Assembly: GCF_032051675.1 (NCBI RefSeq)
Contig: NZ_CP116968.1
Coordinates: 2,976,001 to 3,040,000 of the forward strand
From: Candidatus Nitrospira neomarina
GTDB taxonomy: Bacteria > Nitrospirota > Nitrospiria > Nitrospirales > UBA8639
Reading direction: 5' to 3'
Length of the DNA stretch: 64,000 bases
Shown piece by piece: positions 36,210 to 45,262 of this stretch. The notes below the pieces were generated by a model. The model saw only the letters and a program-made list of their open reading frames with translations. It was not told where the DNA came from and searched no databases. Each line of letters starts with the position of its first letter. Position 1 is the first letter of the stretch. Both the position numbers and the translations under genes were made by a program.

Positions 36210-37856
36210 ATGCCTTCCATCGTCACATCTCACCATTCCTCTCACATGATTTCCACGGATTTTCTGATTTTAGGCGCAGGGGTCGCGGGCCTTCGAGCCG
36301 CAATTGAATTGAGTCGACATGGACGAGTCACCATGGTCGCCAAAGGTGGCCCCCAAGACAATAATTCCTTTTACGCCCAAGGAGGCGTGGCGGTCGCGCT
36401 GAGTGAAGAAGATGACGTGGTGCTCCATTTGGCCGATACCCTGAAAGCCGGCCATCAACTCTGTTCGCGGCCAGCTACCAAAATACTCGTTGAAGAAGGC
36501 CCCACGCGCATTCATGAATTGATCGAATGGGGAGCAAAATTCGACACAGTGGATGGCAAACTGGCGTTCACCCGAGAGGGAGCCCATAGTCGCCACCGAG
36601 TGTTACGAGCCGGAGGGGATGCCACTGGAAGCGAAATGGTTCGTGCGCTCAGCGTTAAAGCCCAAACGCTGAAAAATCTGACCTGGATGGGCAATCATGT
36701 TGCGGTTGAGCTGTGTATCCAAGACGGACGATGCTGGGGAGCATTAATCCTGGATGAACTGAGTGGGCATCTTAAGGTCGTCTGTGCCCCAGCCACGATT
36801 TTGGTCACAGGAGGAGCCGGACAGGTCTATGCTCGAACCACCAATCCACCCAATGCGACCGGAGATGGCATCGCCATGGCTTATCGAGCCGGCGCCATGC
36901 TGGAGGATATGGAGTTCGTCCAATTTCATCCGACCGCCCTGTATCTCCCGTCGAGTCCTCCCTTTTTGCTATCCGAAACGTTGCGAGGAGAAGGAGGGAT
37001 TTTGCGCAATAATCGCTGCGAACGCTTCATGAAAAACTATCATCGGAGCCAGGAACTCGCGCCACGAGACATTGTATCCCGGGCGATCTGGACGGAAATG
37101 CAACGAACCAAGGCTCGCCATGTCTATTTAGATGTGACGCATTTGGGAGCAACATTTTTGAAAGAACGGTTTCCTACCATTTACTCAACCTGCTTACGGT
37201 ACGATATCGACATCACGGAGGAATGGATCCCTGTCTCCCCCAGCGCCCATTATTTTATGGGAGGAGTTAAAACCGATCTGCATGGGGCCTCTACCCTTCC
37301 AGGCCTGTTTGCGGCTGGAGAAGTGGCCTGCTCCGGCGTACACGGTGCGAATCGATTGGCGAGCAATTCTTTGCTGGAAGGTCTGGTCTTTGGCTACCGC
37401 GCAGCTCAAACCGCTTCAACATGTTGGACGACGGGCTCTTCCCCAAACTTTTCGGATTCCCCCCTTCTCCGAAAATCCGCCGGCCGGAAAATGTCCACTC
37501 AAGATGTGGAAAAAATTAGAAACTCCCTCCGGCGTTTGATGTGGTCTAAAGTCGGATTGGTGCGGACAGGAAACTCATTAAAAAAAGCGGTCGATCAGAT
37601 TCAGCAATGGTCGCACAAGCTGTCGGCTGCTCCGTGGAACCGGCCGGGACTAGAAACACGGAATATGGTTCTGGTTGGGCAATGCATTGCCGAATCTGCA
37701 CTTTGGAGAGCCAATAGTGTGGGCGCGCATTTTCGTGAAGACTTCCCGTTCTATAAAGGTTTAGCATGGAAAACCCATAGCCACTGTCAACAGGAAATTC
37801 CTTCCAAGGCCACTGAGGCTACCCGGAAGAACCCAAGAAAAACCACACGGGGTTGA
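36210..37856 (+). CDS. nadB: L-aspartate oxidase
   Basis: Flavoprotein that oxidises L-aspartate to iminoaspartate, the first step of de novo NAD synthesis. The 548-aa protein shows the FAD site FLILGAGVAGLRAAIEL, the NNSFYAQGGVAVAL and HSRHRVLRAGGDATG segments, the FHPTAL and HYFMGGV motifs, and a GVHGANRLASNSLLEGL segment typical of NadB and related to SdhA. Succinate dehydrogenase lacks this length and neighbours. The first ATG (36210) has no clear ribosome-binding site; ATG 36249 (MISTDFLILGAG) is an alternative. Confidence 0.92.
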   Translation: MPSIVTSHHSSHMISTDFLILGAGVAGLRAAIELSRHGRVTMVAKGGPQDNNSFYAQGGVAVALSEEDDVVLHLADTLKAGHQLCSRPATKILVEEGPTRIHELIEWGAKFDTVDGKLAFTREGAHSRHRVLRAGGDATGSEMVRALSVKAQTLKNLTWMGNHVAVELCIQDGRCWGALILDELSGHLKVVCAPATILVTGGAGQVYARTTNPPNATGDGIAMAYRAGAMLEDMEFVQFHPTALYLPSSPPFLLSETLRGEGGILRNNRCERFMKNYHRSQELAPRDIVSRAIWTEMQRTKARHVYLDVTHLGATFLKERFPTIYSTCLRYDIDITEEWIPVSPSAHYFMGGVKTDLHGASTLPGLFAAGEVACSGVHGANRLASNSLLEGLVFGYRAAQTASTCWTTGSSPNFSDSPLLRKSAGRKMSTQDVEKIRNSLRRLMWSKVGLVRTGNSLKKAVDQIQQWSHKLSAAPWNRPGLETRNMVLVGQCIAESALWRANSVGAHFREDFPFYKGLAWKTHSHCQQEIPSKATEATRKNPRKTTRG

Positions 37857-37859
37857 ATA

Positions 37860-38747
37860 TCATAATTCTTGCGGGCTCGTGACAACCGGTCCCAACCATC
37901 GTTCTAAATTCTCTTGGAAAGCCCGCCATAAGGCCATCGTGATTTCCCCACTCCTGTCTTGACCAATAGGATTTGTTCCAATTCGAGAGACCGCCATAAT
38001 TTCAAGACCCGTATTTGTCATAAAGCACTCATCCGATTGAAGCACATCCTCGGCTGCATACGCCCCTTCTTCCACTTCAATACCCAACTCTCTGGCTAAG
38101 ACCATCACCACTTCCCGAGTGATCCCCTCAAGGATCCCGCAAGCAACCGAAGGAGTATGCAACCGGTGGTTGGACACAAAAAAGATATTGCTCGTCGTAC
38201 ATTCCGTCACATGACCATCCATATTCAACATCAGAGCATCGAACGCTCCGGCCTGCACGGCTTCCTGCTTGGCCAGAATATTGTTAAGAAAACTCAGCGA
38301 CTTAATTTGCGGCGATTGGGCAGACTCTGGATTCCGTCGAACGGAGACAAGCTGCAACCGGACTCCCTGCGATCGCATGTGAGCAGGATAGGACACCACC
38401 GGCTTCGCCATCACGACGATTGTTGGGCTGGAACAGAGACCGGGGTCAATCCCGAGTTCCCCTTCTCCTCGAGAAATCGTCACGCGCAGACCGGCATCCT
38501 GAAGCCCATTCCGAATCAGCATTTCGGTCATGATGCTCGCCCACGCATTATCCTGGATTGGAAGGACCAGGCCGATCAGTTCACAGGATCGTCGAAGTCG
38601 CGCCAGATGGCGTTCTAGTAAAAAAATTCGTCGCTGGTAGACGCGAAGAGTTTCATAGACTCCATCCCCATACAGAAACCCATGGTCAAAGACCGAAATC
38701 CGAGCCTGTTCTTTTGTCACAAACTCCCCGTTGAGAAATATCCACAT
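37860..38747 (-). CDS. pabC: Aminodeoxychorismate lyase / class IV aminotransferase
   Basis: A 295-aa fold-type IV PLP enzyme. It starts with the strand FLNGEFVTKEQARISVFDHGFLYGDGVYETL, and the PLP Lys is in SLSFLNNILAKQEA. The family also holds branched-chain and D-amino acid aminotransferases. Because it is 20 bases from pabB on the same strand, 4-amino-4-deoxychorismate lyase (making p-aminobenzoate) is the favoured role, but branched-chain aminotransferase (ilvE) cannot be excluded from sequence. Confidence 0.8.
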   Translation of the reverse strand: MWIFLNGEFVTKEQARISVFDHGFLYGDGVYETLRVYQRRIFLLERHLARLRRSCELIGLVLPIQDNAWASIMTEMLIRNGLQDAGLRVTISRGEGELGIDPGLCSSPTIVVMAKPVVSYPAHMRSQGVRLQLVSVRRNPESAQSPQIKSLSFLNNILAKQEAVQAGAFDALMLNMDGHVTECTTSNIFFVSNHRLHTPSVACGILEGITREVVMVLARELGIEVEEGAYAAEDVLQSDECFMTNTGLEIMAVSRIGTNPIGQDRSGEITMALWRAFQENLERWLGPVVTSPQEL

Positions 38748-38767
38748 CTCCTATCCCCGTTTTGTCG

Positions 38768-40276
38768 TCAGCAGTTCCCTTTCAGAACTTGAAAAAAGGC
38801 TTCGGCTTTTTGGAGCGTTTCCTGATACTCCCGGTCCGGTTCGGAATCAGCCACGATCCCTGCTCCCACATGAAGCAATCCGTGTCCTTCCGTGAGCAAC
38901 AACGTGCGAATGGCAATATTCAAGTCAAGATTCCCGTTCCATCCAATAAACCCTATCGACCCGGTGTATATTCCCCGACGAACTGGCTCAAGCTGCTCGA
39001 TCAGTTCCATGCAGTGGACCTTCGGCACCCCGGTAATCGTCCCTCCGGGAAACGTGGCTCGAATGAGGTCGAAACCATGGTAAGGGTCCCGCAGGCGGCC
39101 GGAAATATGGGAAACCATATGCATGACATGGGAATAGCGCTCTACAGTCATGAATTCATTGACACGAACGGAACCATAATCGCACACCCGCCCCAGGTCA
39201 TTTCGAGCCAAATCAACCAACATGAGATGCTCCGCCCGTTCCTTGGGACACGACAACAGATCTTCCGCCAGGAGTCGATCATCGTGAGATTCTCTGCCAC
39301 GAGGCCTAGTGCCCGCGATCGGACGCATATCTGCATGGCCTTCTGCAAGGCGGACTAAGCGTTCCGGGGAATTACACACAATGACGTCGGACTCCAACAC
39401 GAGAAAGGCCGAATGGGGAGAGGGATTAACCTTGCGCAATTGCCGATATAAGTCGGCTCCAGCTTCCGCTTGGCTTGCAAACCCGTAAGTCACGTCCTCT
39501 ATCCGAAATCGATGAGAGAGATTCGCCTGATAAATATCTCCCGCAGCAATATACTGCTGGCAGGTACGCACGCGATCCATATACTCCAGAGACGATTGCT
39601 CCCCCTCTATGCGAAGTGAAGACCTGGTGGAGTGCATCTTCGTTGGGAGATTCTCAGGGATCATCACCTTGGCTTGCAGATCAGACAGGCGCGCCTGCCC
39701 TTCTCGATACAAGTGATCCCAGCTTTCGGTCGCCAGGCGGTCTGGCGAAGGGGAAAATATCAGCCAGGCCCCTGGCGCGTGATGATCCACTACGACAAAC
39801 ATCTCGACAAACAGAAAATACAGATCAGGAAAATGCAGATCATCCCGTAGACGTTCCGGTAACACCTCAAACCTACGAACAAGGTCGTAGCTGAAACAGC
39901 CGACCGCTCCTCCCTGGAAAGGCGGGAGGTGGGGCGACGAACTGACGGCCTGACCTACAAAAGTATGCTGCAACAACGAGAATGGATCCCCAATGTGGGT
40001 TTCCCTCTTATCTATCGAAACAGTTTCATACGTATGTCCCTTCCCTCGCACGACGCGATAGGGATCGCACCCCAAATAGGAATAACGATGCACCACTCCT
40101 TCCTGAACGGCATCATGCTCCATGAAAAATGAATGCGGAGCATAACCGGTCACCCGGCCAAAGAGGTCAAAGGGATCATCAAAAGCAGGGAAACAATGCT
40201 GAATAAGCGGAAAATACGGATTCGGATGAACCGAGGAAGGAACTCCTCGTTCGGCATGCTTGGAAATGGAGGACAA
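38768..40276 (-). CDS. pabB: Aminodeoxychorismate synthase component I (or anthranilate synthase I)
   Basis: A 502-aa chorismate-utilising enzyme. The C-terminal domain has DIYQANLSHRF, PIAGTRPRGRESHDD, MLVDLARNDLGRV, GTITGVPKVH and IYTGSIGF. The N-terminal feedback site lacks the TrpE LLES motif: FFMEHDAV occurs instead before HRYSYLGCDP, which supports PabB. The PIAGTR Ala, where E. coli PabB has Lys, is shared with TrpE and some PabB, so the split is not absolute. Adjacency to pabC decides for p-aminobenzoate. Confidence 0.85.
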   Translation of the reverse strand: MSSISKHAERGVPSSVHPNPYFPLIQHCFPAFDDPFDLFGRVTGYAPHSFFMEHDAVQEGVVHRYSYLGCDPYRVVRGKGHTYETVSIDKRETHIGDPFSLLQHTFVGQAVSSSPHLPPFQGGAVGCFSYDLVRRFEVLPERLRDDLHFPDLYFLFVEMFVVVDHHAPGAWLIFSPSPDRLATESWDHLYREGQARLSDLQAKVMIPENLPTKMHSTRSSLRIEGEQSSLEYMDRVRTCQQYIAAGDIYQANLSHRFRIEDVTYGFASQAEAGADLYRQLRKVNPSPHSAFLVLESDVIVCNSPERLVRLAEGHADMRPIAGTRPRGRESHDDRLLAEDLLSCPKERAEHLMLVDLARNDLGRVCDYGSVRVNEFMTVERYSHVMHMVSHISGRLRDPYHGFDLIRATFPGGTITGVPKVHCMELIEQLEPVRRGIYTGSIGFIGWNGNLDLNIAIRTLLLTEGHGLLHVGAGIVADSEPDREYQETLQKAEAFFQVLKGNC

Positions 40277-40279
40277 GGG

Positions 40280-40915
40280 TTAAGGACTACCTGATGAAGG
40301 AGATTCCAACGCCTGCATGGCGTCTTCGGGAGACAACAACCCCTTTTGCACCAGGGTTTCGAGAAGATCTTTGACGGCTTTTTCAGAAGAACGCCGAATC
40401 CCGCGAACCCGGACACCAGGGGGATAAAATCGAAGAAAATCAGGATTCGTCACCCGTATGGTGACCGACTCACTCTCTCCATAGGGGGACAGGTCCGGCC
40501 CGGAACTGGGAATCCTGAAAAAAGGTTTCCCCTCCTGAGTCGTTCCATCGGAACCTTCGATTCTGACACGGTTGATGATTTCTTTTCCGGAAATCTCCAG
40601 GACGGAATCCACCACCAGGATCAGAGTATCGGCAATTAGCGGATGGCCCGTCTGGTTTTTGACCTTTACCGTATATTCAACTTCACTCACTGACGTTAAT
40701 ATGTCGTTTCCAGAAAAGGGGTCAAGTTGCTTATATTGAACGACTGGCACCACGCCACCCGTTAAATCCGGCAAATCATCAACCCCGGATGAAGTGGCCC
40801 ACACGGAATTCCCACTCGTGGCAGCCGCCAGGATCAGGAATAATACGAAATGTTTCATCATCATGAATATTGGCCAAAAAATAAACGCCGAACTGAACCC
40901 CCGAGGAGTCTTCAT
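40280..40915 (-). CDS. Exported hypothetical protein, 211 aa
   Basis: Starts at ATG 40915 with AAGGAGGATC, a strong ribosome-binding site; the frame runs to 41092 but that part overlaps atpZ upstream and is discarded. A long N-terminal region ends in a signal segment (VLFLILAAATSGNSVWA). The mature part has beta-sandwich-like strands (VEYTVKVKNQTGHPLIADTL, ESVTIRVTNPDFLRFYPPG) and a helical C-terminus (LETLVQKGLLSPEDAMQAL). No family recognised. It is 3 bases upstream of pabB's reading end, same strand. Confidence 0.65.
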   Translation of the reverse strand: MKTPRGFSSAFIFWPIFMMMKHFVLFLILAAATSGNSVWATSSGVDDLPDLTGGVVPVVQYKQLDPFSGNDILTSVSEVEYTVKVKNQTGHPLIADTLILVVDSVLEISGKEIINRVRIEGSDGTTQEGKPFFRIPSSGPDLSPYGESESVTIRVTNPDFLRFYPPGVRVRGIRRSSEKAVKDLLETLVQKGLLSPEDAMQALESPSSGSP

Positions 40916-40962
40916 GATCCTCCTTCTTCCTTGCCTGTACCTTACCATAACAATATTGAAAA

Positions 40963-41265
40963 ATGGGACCTTTGTTGCTTGACATGATTCGGGATTTTTT
41001 GCTTGAATGTGACCCCTTCCAACGACTCGCCTTGCCGATTGAAAAAATGGCACCTTCTCAGGATCCAATGTTTGCGGGGCTGGGACAGGCAATGCGAGTG
41101 GGGACGGACCTTCTTGCCGCCCTTATCGTCGGTGGATTCCTTGGTTGGTTAACTGATTCGTATGTGTTGGATACCACGCCCTGGGGTGTGGCGATAGGAC
41201 TGGTACTGGGATTAATCGCTGGAGTTCGCAACGCCTACCGTGCAGCTCAGCGTTGGAAACAATGA
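40963..41265 (+). CDS. ATP synthase AtpZ/AtpI-type accessory membrane protein
   Basis: A 100-aa protein of the AtpI/AtpZ (ATPase gene 1) family that supports assembly of the c-ring. It has a soluble N-terminus and two transmembrane helices (TDLLAALIVGGFLGWLT and WGVAIGLVLGLIAGV) with the polar turn between. The start may be the ATG at 40963, 40984 or 41047; none has a clear ribosome-binding site. It is followed within 25 bases by atpB on the same strand, the usual order. Confidence 0.8.
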   Translation: MGPLLLDMIRDFLLECDPFQRLALPIEKMAPSQDPMFAGLGQAMRVGTDLLAALIVGGFLGWLTDSYVLDTTPWGVAIGLVLGLIAGVRNAYRAAQRWKQ

Positions 41266-41288
41266 GTCGCTAGACACAAGGTTTAGTT

Positions 41289-42014
41289 TTGGAAGATCCG
41301 TTACATCCCTTCGAGCTTCATAACTTTCTCCCGCTTTCCATTTTCGGCCTTGACGTTTCCGTCAATAAGGCTGTCTTGATGATGTGGGTCGTGGTGGGAC
41401 TTGTGACTTTCATATTATTGAAAGCTGGTGGCGCCAGGGCACTCGTGCCTTCCAAGCTTCAAAGTCTTGCGGAGTTGCTGGTCGATTTCATTCGCGGGAT
41501 TATCCACGACACGATGGGGGCCTCAGGGATGCGATATTTCCCGCTCATCAGCGCCCTCTTTTTGTTTATCTTATTTTCAAACCTGATCGGTCTTATACCT
41601 GGATCTTATACCATTACCAGCCAGATCATTGTGACGGGGGTATTTGCTGTCGGTGTCTATCTACTGAGTCTTATCGTCGGATTTCAACTGCATGGGGCAA
41701 AATTTCTGGGGATACTAGTTCCCCCTGGCACGCCAGGGTGGCTCCTTCCCTTAATGATCCCCATTGAATTAATTAGTCAAATAGCCAGACCAATCTCACT
41801 GGCCGTCCGATTATTCGCCAATATGACTGCAGGCCACGTGATTCTTGGGGTATTGTTCGGCCTCACCATTGCCGGCGGCCTCCTGATAGGATGGCTGCCT
41901 TTTTCCTTTACCATCGCACTCTATGGCTTAGAAGTCGGGATTGCCTTTATCCAGGCCTATATTTTTACCGTTTTAACCTGCGTCTATATCGGCGACGCGA
42001 TGCATTTACACTAA
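41289..42014 (+). CDS. atpB: F0F1 ATP synthase subunit a
   Basis: A 241-aa integral membrane stator subunit that forms the proton half-channels of F0. Five to six transmembrane helices. The essential Arg is in ISLAVRLFANMTAGH, and the IEFISQ-like PIELISQIARP and TLTCVYIGDAM-like VLTCVYIGDA segments fit the family. A TTG start (41289) is predicted because the frame begins there just after AAGG. Follows atpZ/I and precedes atpE by 72 bases. Confidence 0.92.
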   Translation: MEDPLHPFELHNFLPLSIFGLDVSVNKAVLMMWVVVGLVTFILLKAGGARALVPSKLQSLAELLVDFIRGIIHDTMGASGMRYFPLISALFLFILFSNLIGLIPGSYTITSQIIVTGVFAVGVYLLSLIVGFQLHGAKFLGILVPPGTPGWLLPLMIPIELISQIARPISLAVRLFANMTAGHVILGVLFGLTIAGGLLIGWLPFSFTIALYGLEVGIAFIQAYIFTVLTCVYIGDAMHLH

Positions 42015-42086
42015 CTGGCATTCGAACGAACGATCAGAGGACGTTTTTACAATTAGTCCCTTTTAAACTGGGAGGACAACACTACA

Positions 42087-42314
42087 ATGGATTCTGCAGC
42101 AGCAGCACTTTTGGGAATGGGCCTGGCAGCGGCGGGCTTTGCGGGTGCCGGTATCGGCATCGGGTATATTTTTGGAAAAATGATTGAGGCGGTTGCCCGT
42201 CAACCCGAGGCGGAAGCTCGAGTCGGCAAGTACATGTGGATCGGGTTTGCTCTGGTAGAAGCCATCGCACTCTACGGACTGGTCATCGCCTTTATCATCA
42301 TGGGCAAAGGTTAA
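42087..42314 (+). CDS. atpE: F0F1 ATP synthase subunit c
   Basis: A 75-aa two-helix proteolipid. Helix 1 has the Gly-rich GAGIGIGYIFGKM, the polar loop RQPEAEARV, and helix 2 carries the ion-binding Glu in FALVEAIALYGLVI. The lack of Ser after the Glu and of the Gln in helix 1 point to protons rather than Na+. GGGAGGACAAC, a good ribosome-binding site, precedes the ATG. Forms the rotating ring. Confidence 0.95.
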   Translation: MDSAAAALLGMGLAAAGFAGAGIGIGYIFGKMIEAVARQPEAEARVGKYMWIGFALVEAIALYGLVIAFIIMGKG

Positions 42315-42328
42315 AGGGCTCCTGACCT

Positions 42329-42835
42329 ATGCCACAATTTGACACACATTTCTTTTCGTCGCTGATATTTTGGGAACTCCTGTCATTTGGGATCCTCCTA
42401 TGGGTGCTCTATAAGTACGCCCTCCCCCCGATCCTGGAAACACTGGAAACCCGGGAACGCAAGATCAGGGAAAGCCTCGACCAGGCCGAACAAAACCGGC
42501 TTGCAGCAGAACGAAAGCTCAAGGAATACGACGCCAAGCTGCAGGTGGCTGCCAAAGAAGTGGACACGATCCTGGCAGAGGCCAAGCAACAGGCTCAACG
42601 ACTGCTTGATGAAAATGAGCAACGGCTTCGTGCCGAATCCCAGAGAATTAAAGAGGAAACGTCACAAGACATTGAGCGGGAGCGCCGAAAGGCCATTCAA
42701 GATATCAAAACCCAATCCGCTGAGCTGGCCCTCATGATTGCGGAAAAGGTAATCGGTCGAAGCTTATCGGACGATGATCATCGGCGATATGCCGAGGAAG
42801 CTCTCGCAGCCGTCGCTGCCCAATCAAAAAACTAA
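42329..42835 (+). CDS. atpF: F0F1 ATP synthase subunit b
   Basis: A 168-aa peripheral stalk protein. One N-terminal transmembrane helix (ELLSFGILLWVLYKYALPP), then a long charged coiled coil with RKIRESLDQAEQNRLAAERK and AKQQAQRLLDEN, ending in a helix ALMIAEKVIGRSLSDDD. Starts 14 bases after atpE. After it comes a terminator, not atpH, so the F1 genes lie elsewhere. Confidence 0.93.
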   Translation: MPQFDTHFFSSLIFWELLSFGILLWVLYKYALPPILETLETRERKIRESLDQAEQNRLAAERKLKEYDAKLQVAAKEVDTILAEAKQQAQRLLDENEQRLRAESQRIKEETSQDIERERRKAIQDIKTQSAELALMIAEKVIGRSLSDDDHRRYAEEALAAVAAQSKN

Positions 42836-42914
42836 GGCTTTCCCCATTCTCTCCGAATATCAAGCTCAGAGCTATTTCTTCCAGAATCGTTTAGATCAAA
42901 ACGACATGCACAAT

Positions 42915-42950
42915 AAAAAAGAGGGAAGAATTACTCCCCTCTTTTTTTAT
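42915..42950 (+). terminator. Rho-independent terminator after atpF
   Basis: The sequence AAGAGGG...CCCTCTTTTTTTAT forms a short GC stem (AGAGGG with CCCTCT, one bulged C) followed by a run of seven T. It closes the F0 transcript. Confidence 0.75.
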
Positions 42951-42983
42951 GGTGTTCACAAGTTTTTTTATGGTGTTCACAAG
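42942..42983 (+). repeat. Perfect 21-bp tandem duplication
   Basis: The sequence TTTTTTTATGGTGTTCACAA followed by G occurs twice in a row, directly overlapping the terminator's T-run. The second copy adds a second T-run; it is probably a replication-slippage duplication. Confidence 0.85.
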
Positions 42984-43053
42984 AACGCCTGCAAATAATG
43001 TTTTTTGGGTGAGACACTCCGGTGACCCGCTCCCAAAAATCACGGTCGATGCT

Positions 43054-43881
43054 TCAATGGTTCGTTGAGGAAATATTCCCACCTCCAGCCCGATACCCTT
43101 CCAAGTCCAGCGTGACCGTTTGAAATCCCAGCTTTTTAAATTCCTCCACTAACCGGGATCTGCCCGGTTCTTGTGTCAAAATCGACATTTGGGTTGGGGC
43201 AATCTCGATTCTCGCCAAATCGCCGTGAAGACGAACCCGCACTTGCGTCACTCCTTGAGCCACCAAAAAGGCCTCGGCACGCTCTACCCGTGAAAGATAG
43301 GCCTTGGTAATTGGGAGTCCACGGGTAATTCGTGAAGACAAGCAGGCTGCGGCAGGCTTATTCCAATTTGCCAACCCCAAACCTTTTGCCAATTCCCGAA
43401 TATCCGCCTTACCGAATCCCGCTTCAACCAGAGGACTCCGTACGCCGAGTTGTCGGGCCGCATTAATACCGGGACGATCTTCTCCCAAGTCATCCACATT
43501 AGTCCCGTCTACGATTGTCTGAAATCCCACGGCATCCCGAAGGGTGGATAGCAACCGGTATAAGTCTGTCTTGCAATGAAAGCACCGGGTTGCATCATTT
43601 TTGACAAAGGCATCAATTTGCAACTGATCCGTTTCCACCAATTGCAAGGGCGTCCCGATCGCGGCGCTTAATCGCTTGACCTCTTCCACCTCCAGTGATG
43701 GAAATGTTGGCGAGATTGCCGTGACCGCTTTGGTCTGCGCACCAAGTGTGTCAAAGCCCACTTTTAACACGAGGGTGCTGTCGACCCCTCCAGAAAACGC
43801 GATGACGACCGATCCCATTTGGTGAAAGAGTTCTTGCAAGGCCTCATACTTCCCCTGCAAAGTTGGTTCAAGACTGAGCAT
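43054..43881 (-). CDS. larE: ATP-dependent sacrificial sulfur transferase LarE
   Basis: A 275-aa PP-loop enzyme that donates its Cys sulfur to make nickel-pincer nucleotide in lactate racemase maturation. The PP-loop motif SGGVDS is at 30-35, the C-terminal part has GYRAGGGN, and Cys180 in PAAACLSSRI is at the position of the sacrificial Cys (Cys176 in L. plantarum LarE). larB, larC and larA are absent from the window. It overlaps rlmN by 14 bases. Confidence 0.88.
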   Translation of the reverse strand: MLSLEPTLQGKYEALQELFHQMGSVVIAFSGGVDSTLVLKVGFDTLGAQTKAVTAISPTFPSLEVEEVKRLSAAIGTPLQLVETDQLQIDAFVKNDATRCFHCKTDLYRLLSTLRDAVGFQTIVDGTNVDDLGEDRPGINAARQLGVRSPLVEAGFGKADIRELAKGLGLANWNKPAAACLSSRITRGLPITKAYLSRVERAEAFLVAQGVTQVRVRLHGDLARIEIAPTQMSILTQEPGRSRLVEEFKKLGFQTVTLDLEGYRAGGGNISSTNH

Positions 43882-44971
43882 AGAGAGGGAGACTCCTTTT
43901 CTTGTTCGTCGTCGTCTGAGTTAAGACTTCGGAAGCTGATCGACCCAATTGGCCACAAGCTCCCAACACATCATCTCCCCGGCTTTTTCGGAGAAACACA
44001 TCCAGACCCTTGCTTCTGACAATACCTTGAAAGGCATCAATAACTTCTGATGACGGACGCCGAAACGGATTACCCGGGAATTCATTAAAGGGAATCAAGT
44101 TCACCTTACACCGGATTCCCTGTAAAAGGCGCACCAAACGCCTGGCATCATCCGGTGAGTCATTGACCCCCGCTAATAACACATACTCAAACGTCAGGGG
44201 GCGCTCGCTGAATTGATTATACTCGCGGCAGGCATCGAGTAATTCGGATAAATCATAGCGCCCATTCACTGCAGGCATCAGATGTGACCGCTGCTCATTG
44301 GTGGTGCCATTTAAGGATATGGCCAGATTCACGCCTAATCGCCGCACATCTGGAAATCGCGGAATCCATCCGGCTGTTGACACCGTAATACGTCGTGGAG
44401 AAAAACCCAAACCCCACTCAATATTGGTGAGACGCTGAATCGCTTCGGCGACCGGCTCAAAATTCACCAATGGCTCTCCCATTCCCATGAACACCAGGGA
44501 AGACAGATGCTCCCCTTCCGGCAGATAGGCTTGGACATTCAACACCTGCCCGACAATTTCCTGGGCGCGCAAACTTCGTTTCAGGCCCATTTCAGCCGTT
44601 AAACAAAAGCCACAATCCAGCGTACAGCCGACTTGAGATGACAGACACAAAGTCCGTCGACGACCATCGGGGATCAATATCGTTTCCACAGCCAGGCCAT
44701 CCTCTAAATTCCATACAAACTTTGCGGTGCCATCGCTGGCAATCGTTGGAGGTGAACCCCCCATGCGGTGAATGGTCGCCACCTCCTGCAACCTGGCCCG
44801 GTCGGCTTTTGACAAGTTGGTCATCGACTCAATATCCACTGCACGATGTTGGTAGAGCCATCGGAGGATTTGGTTGGCCCGATATCGTGGCCAACCGAGT
44901 TGCTGAATGAAGGCATTCAGTTCATTCGCGGTGAGCGCAAGCAGGTTAAGATGATCGGTATTTTTGGTCAT
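43868..44971 (-). CDS. rlmN: Dual-specificity RNA methyltransferase RlmN
   Basis: A radical-SAM enzyme methylating C2 of adenosine 2503 in 23S rRNA and A37 in certain tRNAs. The 367-aa form starts at ATG 44971 (frame opens six residues earlier). The radical SAM motif CTLDCGFC is about 115-125 residues from the start, with GEPLVNFEP following, and NLIPFNEFPGNPFRRPS near the end. The C-terminal catalytic Cys is in VLGACGQL. Overlaps larE start. Confidence 0.93.
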   Translation of the reverse strand: MTKNTDHLNLLALTANELNAFIQQLGWPRYRANQILRWLYQHRAVDIESMTNLSKADRARLQEVATIHRMGGSPPTIASDGTAKFVWNLEDGLAVETILIPDGRRRTLCLSSQVGCTLDCGFCLTAEMGLKRSLRAQEIVGQVLNVQAYLPEGEHLSSLVFMGMGEPLVNFEPVAEAIQRLTNIEWGLGFSPRRITVSTAGWIPRFPDVRRLGVNLAISLNGTTNEQRSHLMPAVNGRYDLSELLDACREYNQFSERPLTFEYVLLAGVNDSPDDARRLVRLLQGIRCKVNLIPFNEFPGNPFRRPSSEVIDAFQGIVRSKGLDVFLRKSRGDDVLGACGQLGRSASEVLTQTTTNKKRSLPLYAQS

Positions 44972-45262
44972 CACGGCTAAATCCAACAATCAAATATTTC
45001 AACAATCATAGCATCCCTACATTCCCAAGCCACACCAAGAAAGGTGGAGAATTTCTCAAAATAATAAATTAATACTAGGTATTTATACACCACAACCTAT
45101 TGTTCATTTCCTCCCCGGCATGCTTCAAACGATGAGTTGTTCCATACCATACTTTCAAACTATAAATCCTCTTCTTATCGATTTGGCCAAATTATTGCCG
45201 AAATTATCCGCCATGTCCTCGCCACCAGACAATAAAAAAACAAATCCCCATGCCACGATACA
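44972..45262. other. AT-rich intergenic segment
   Basis: From about 45000 to 45510 the GC content falls to about a third, well below the neighbours. This first part contains only short frames and no clear hairpin. Confidence 0.55.

Noticed and set aside
38157..38618. 153-codon frame antisense to pabC
   Set aside because: Shadow of a real coding frame.
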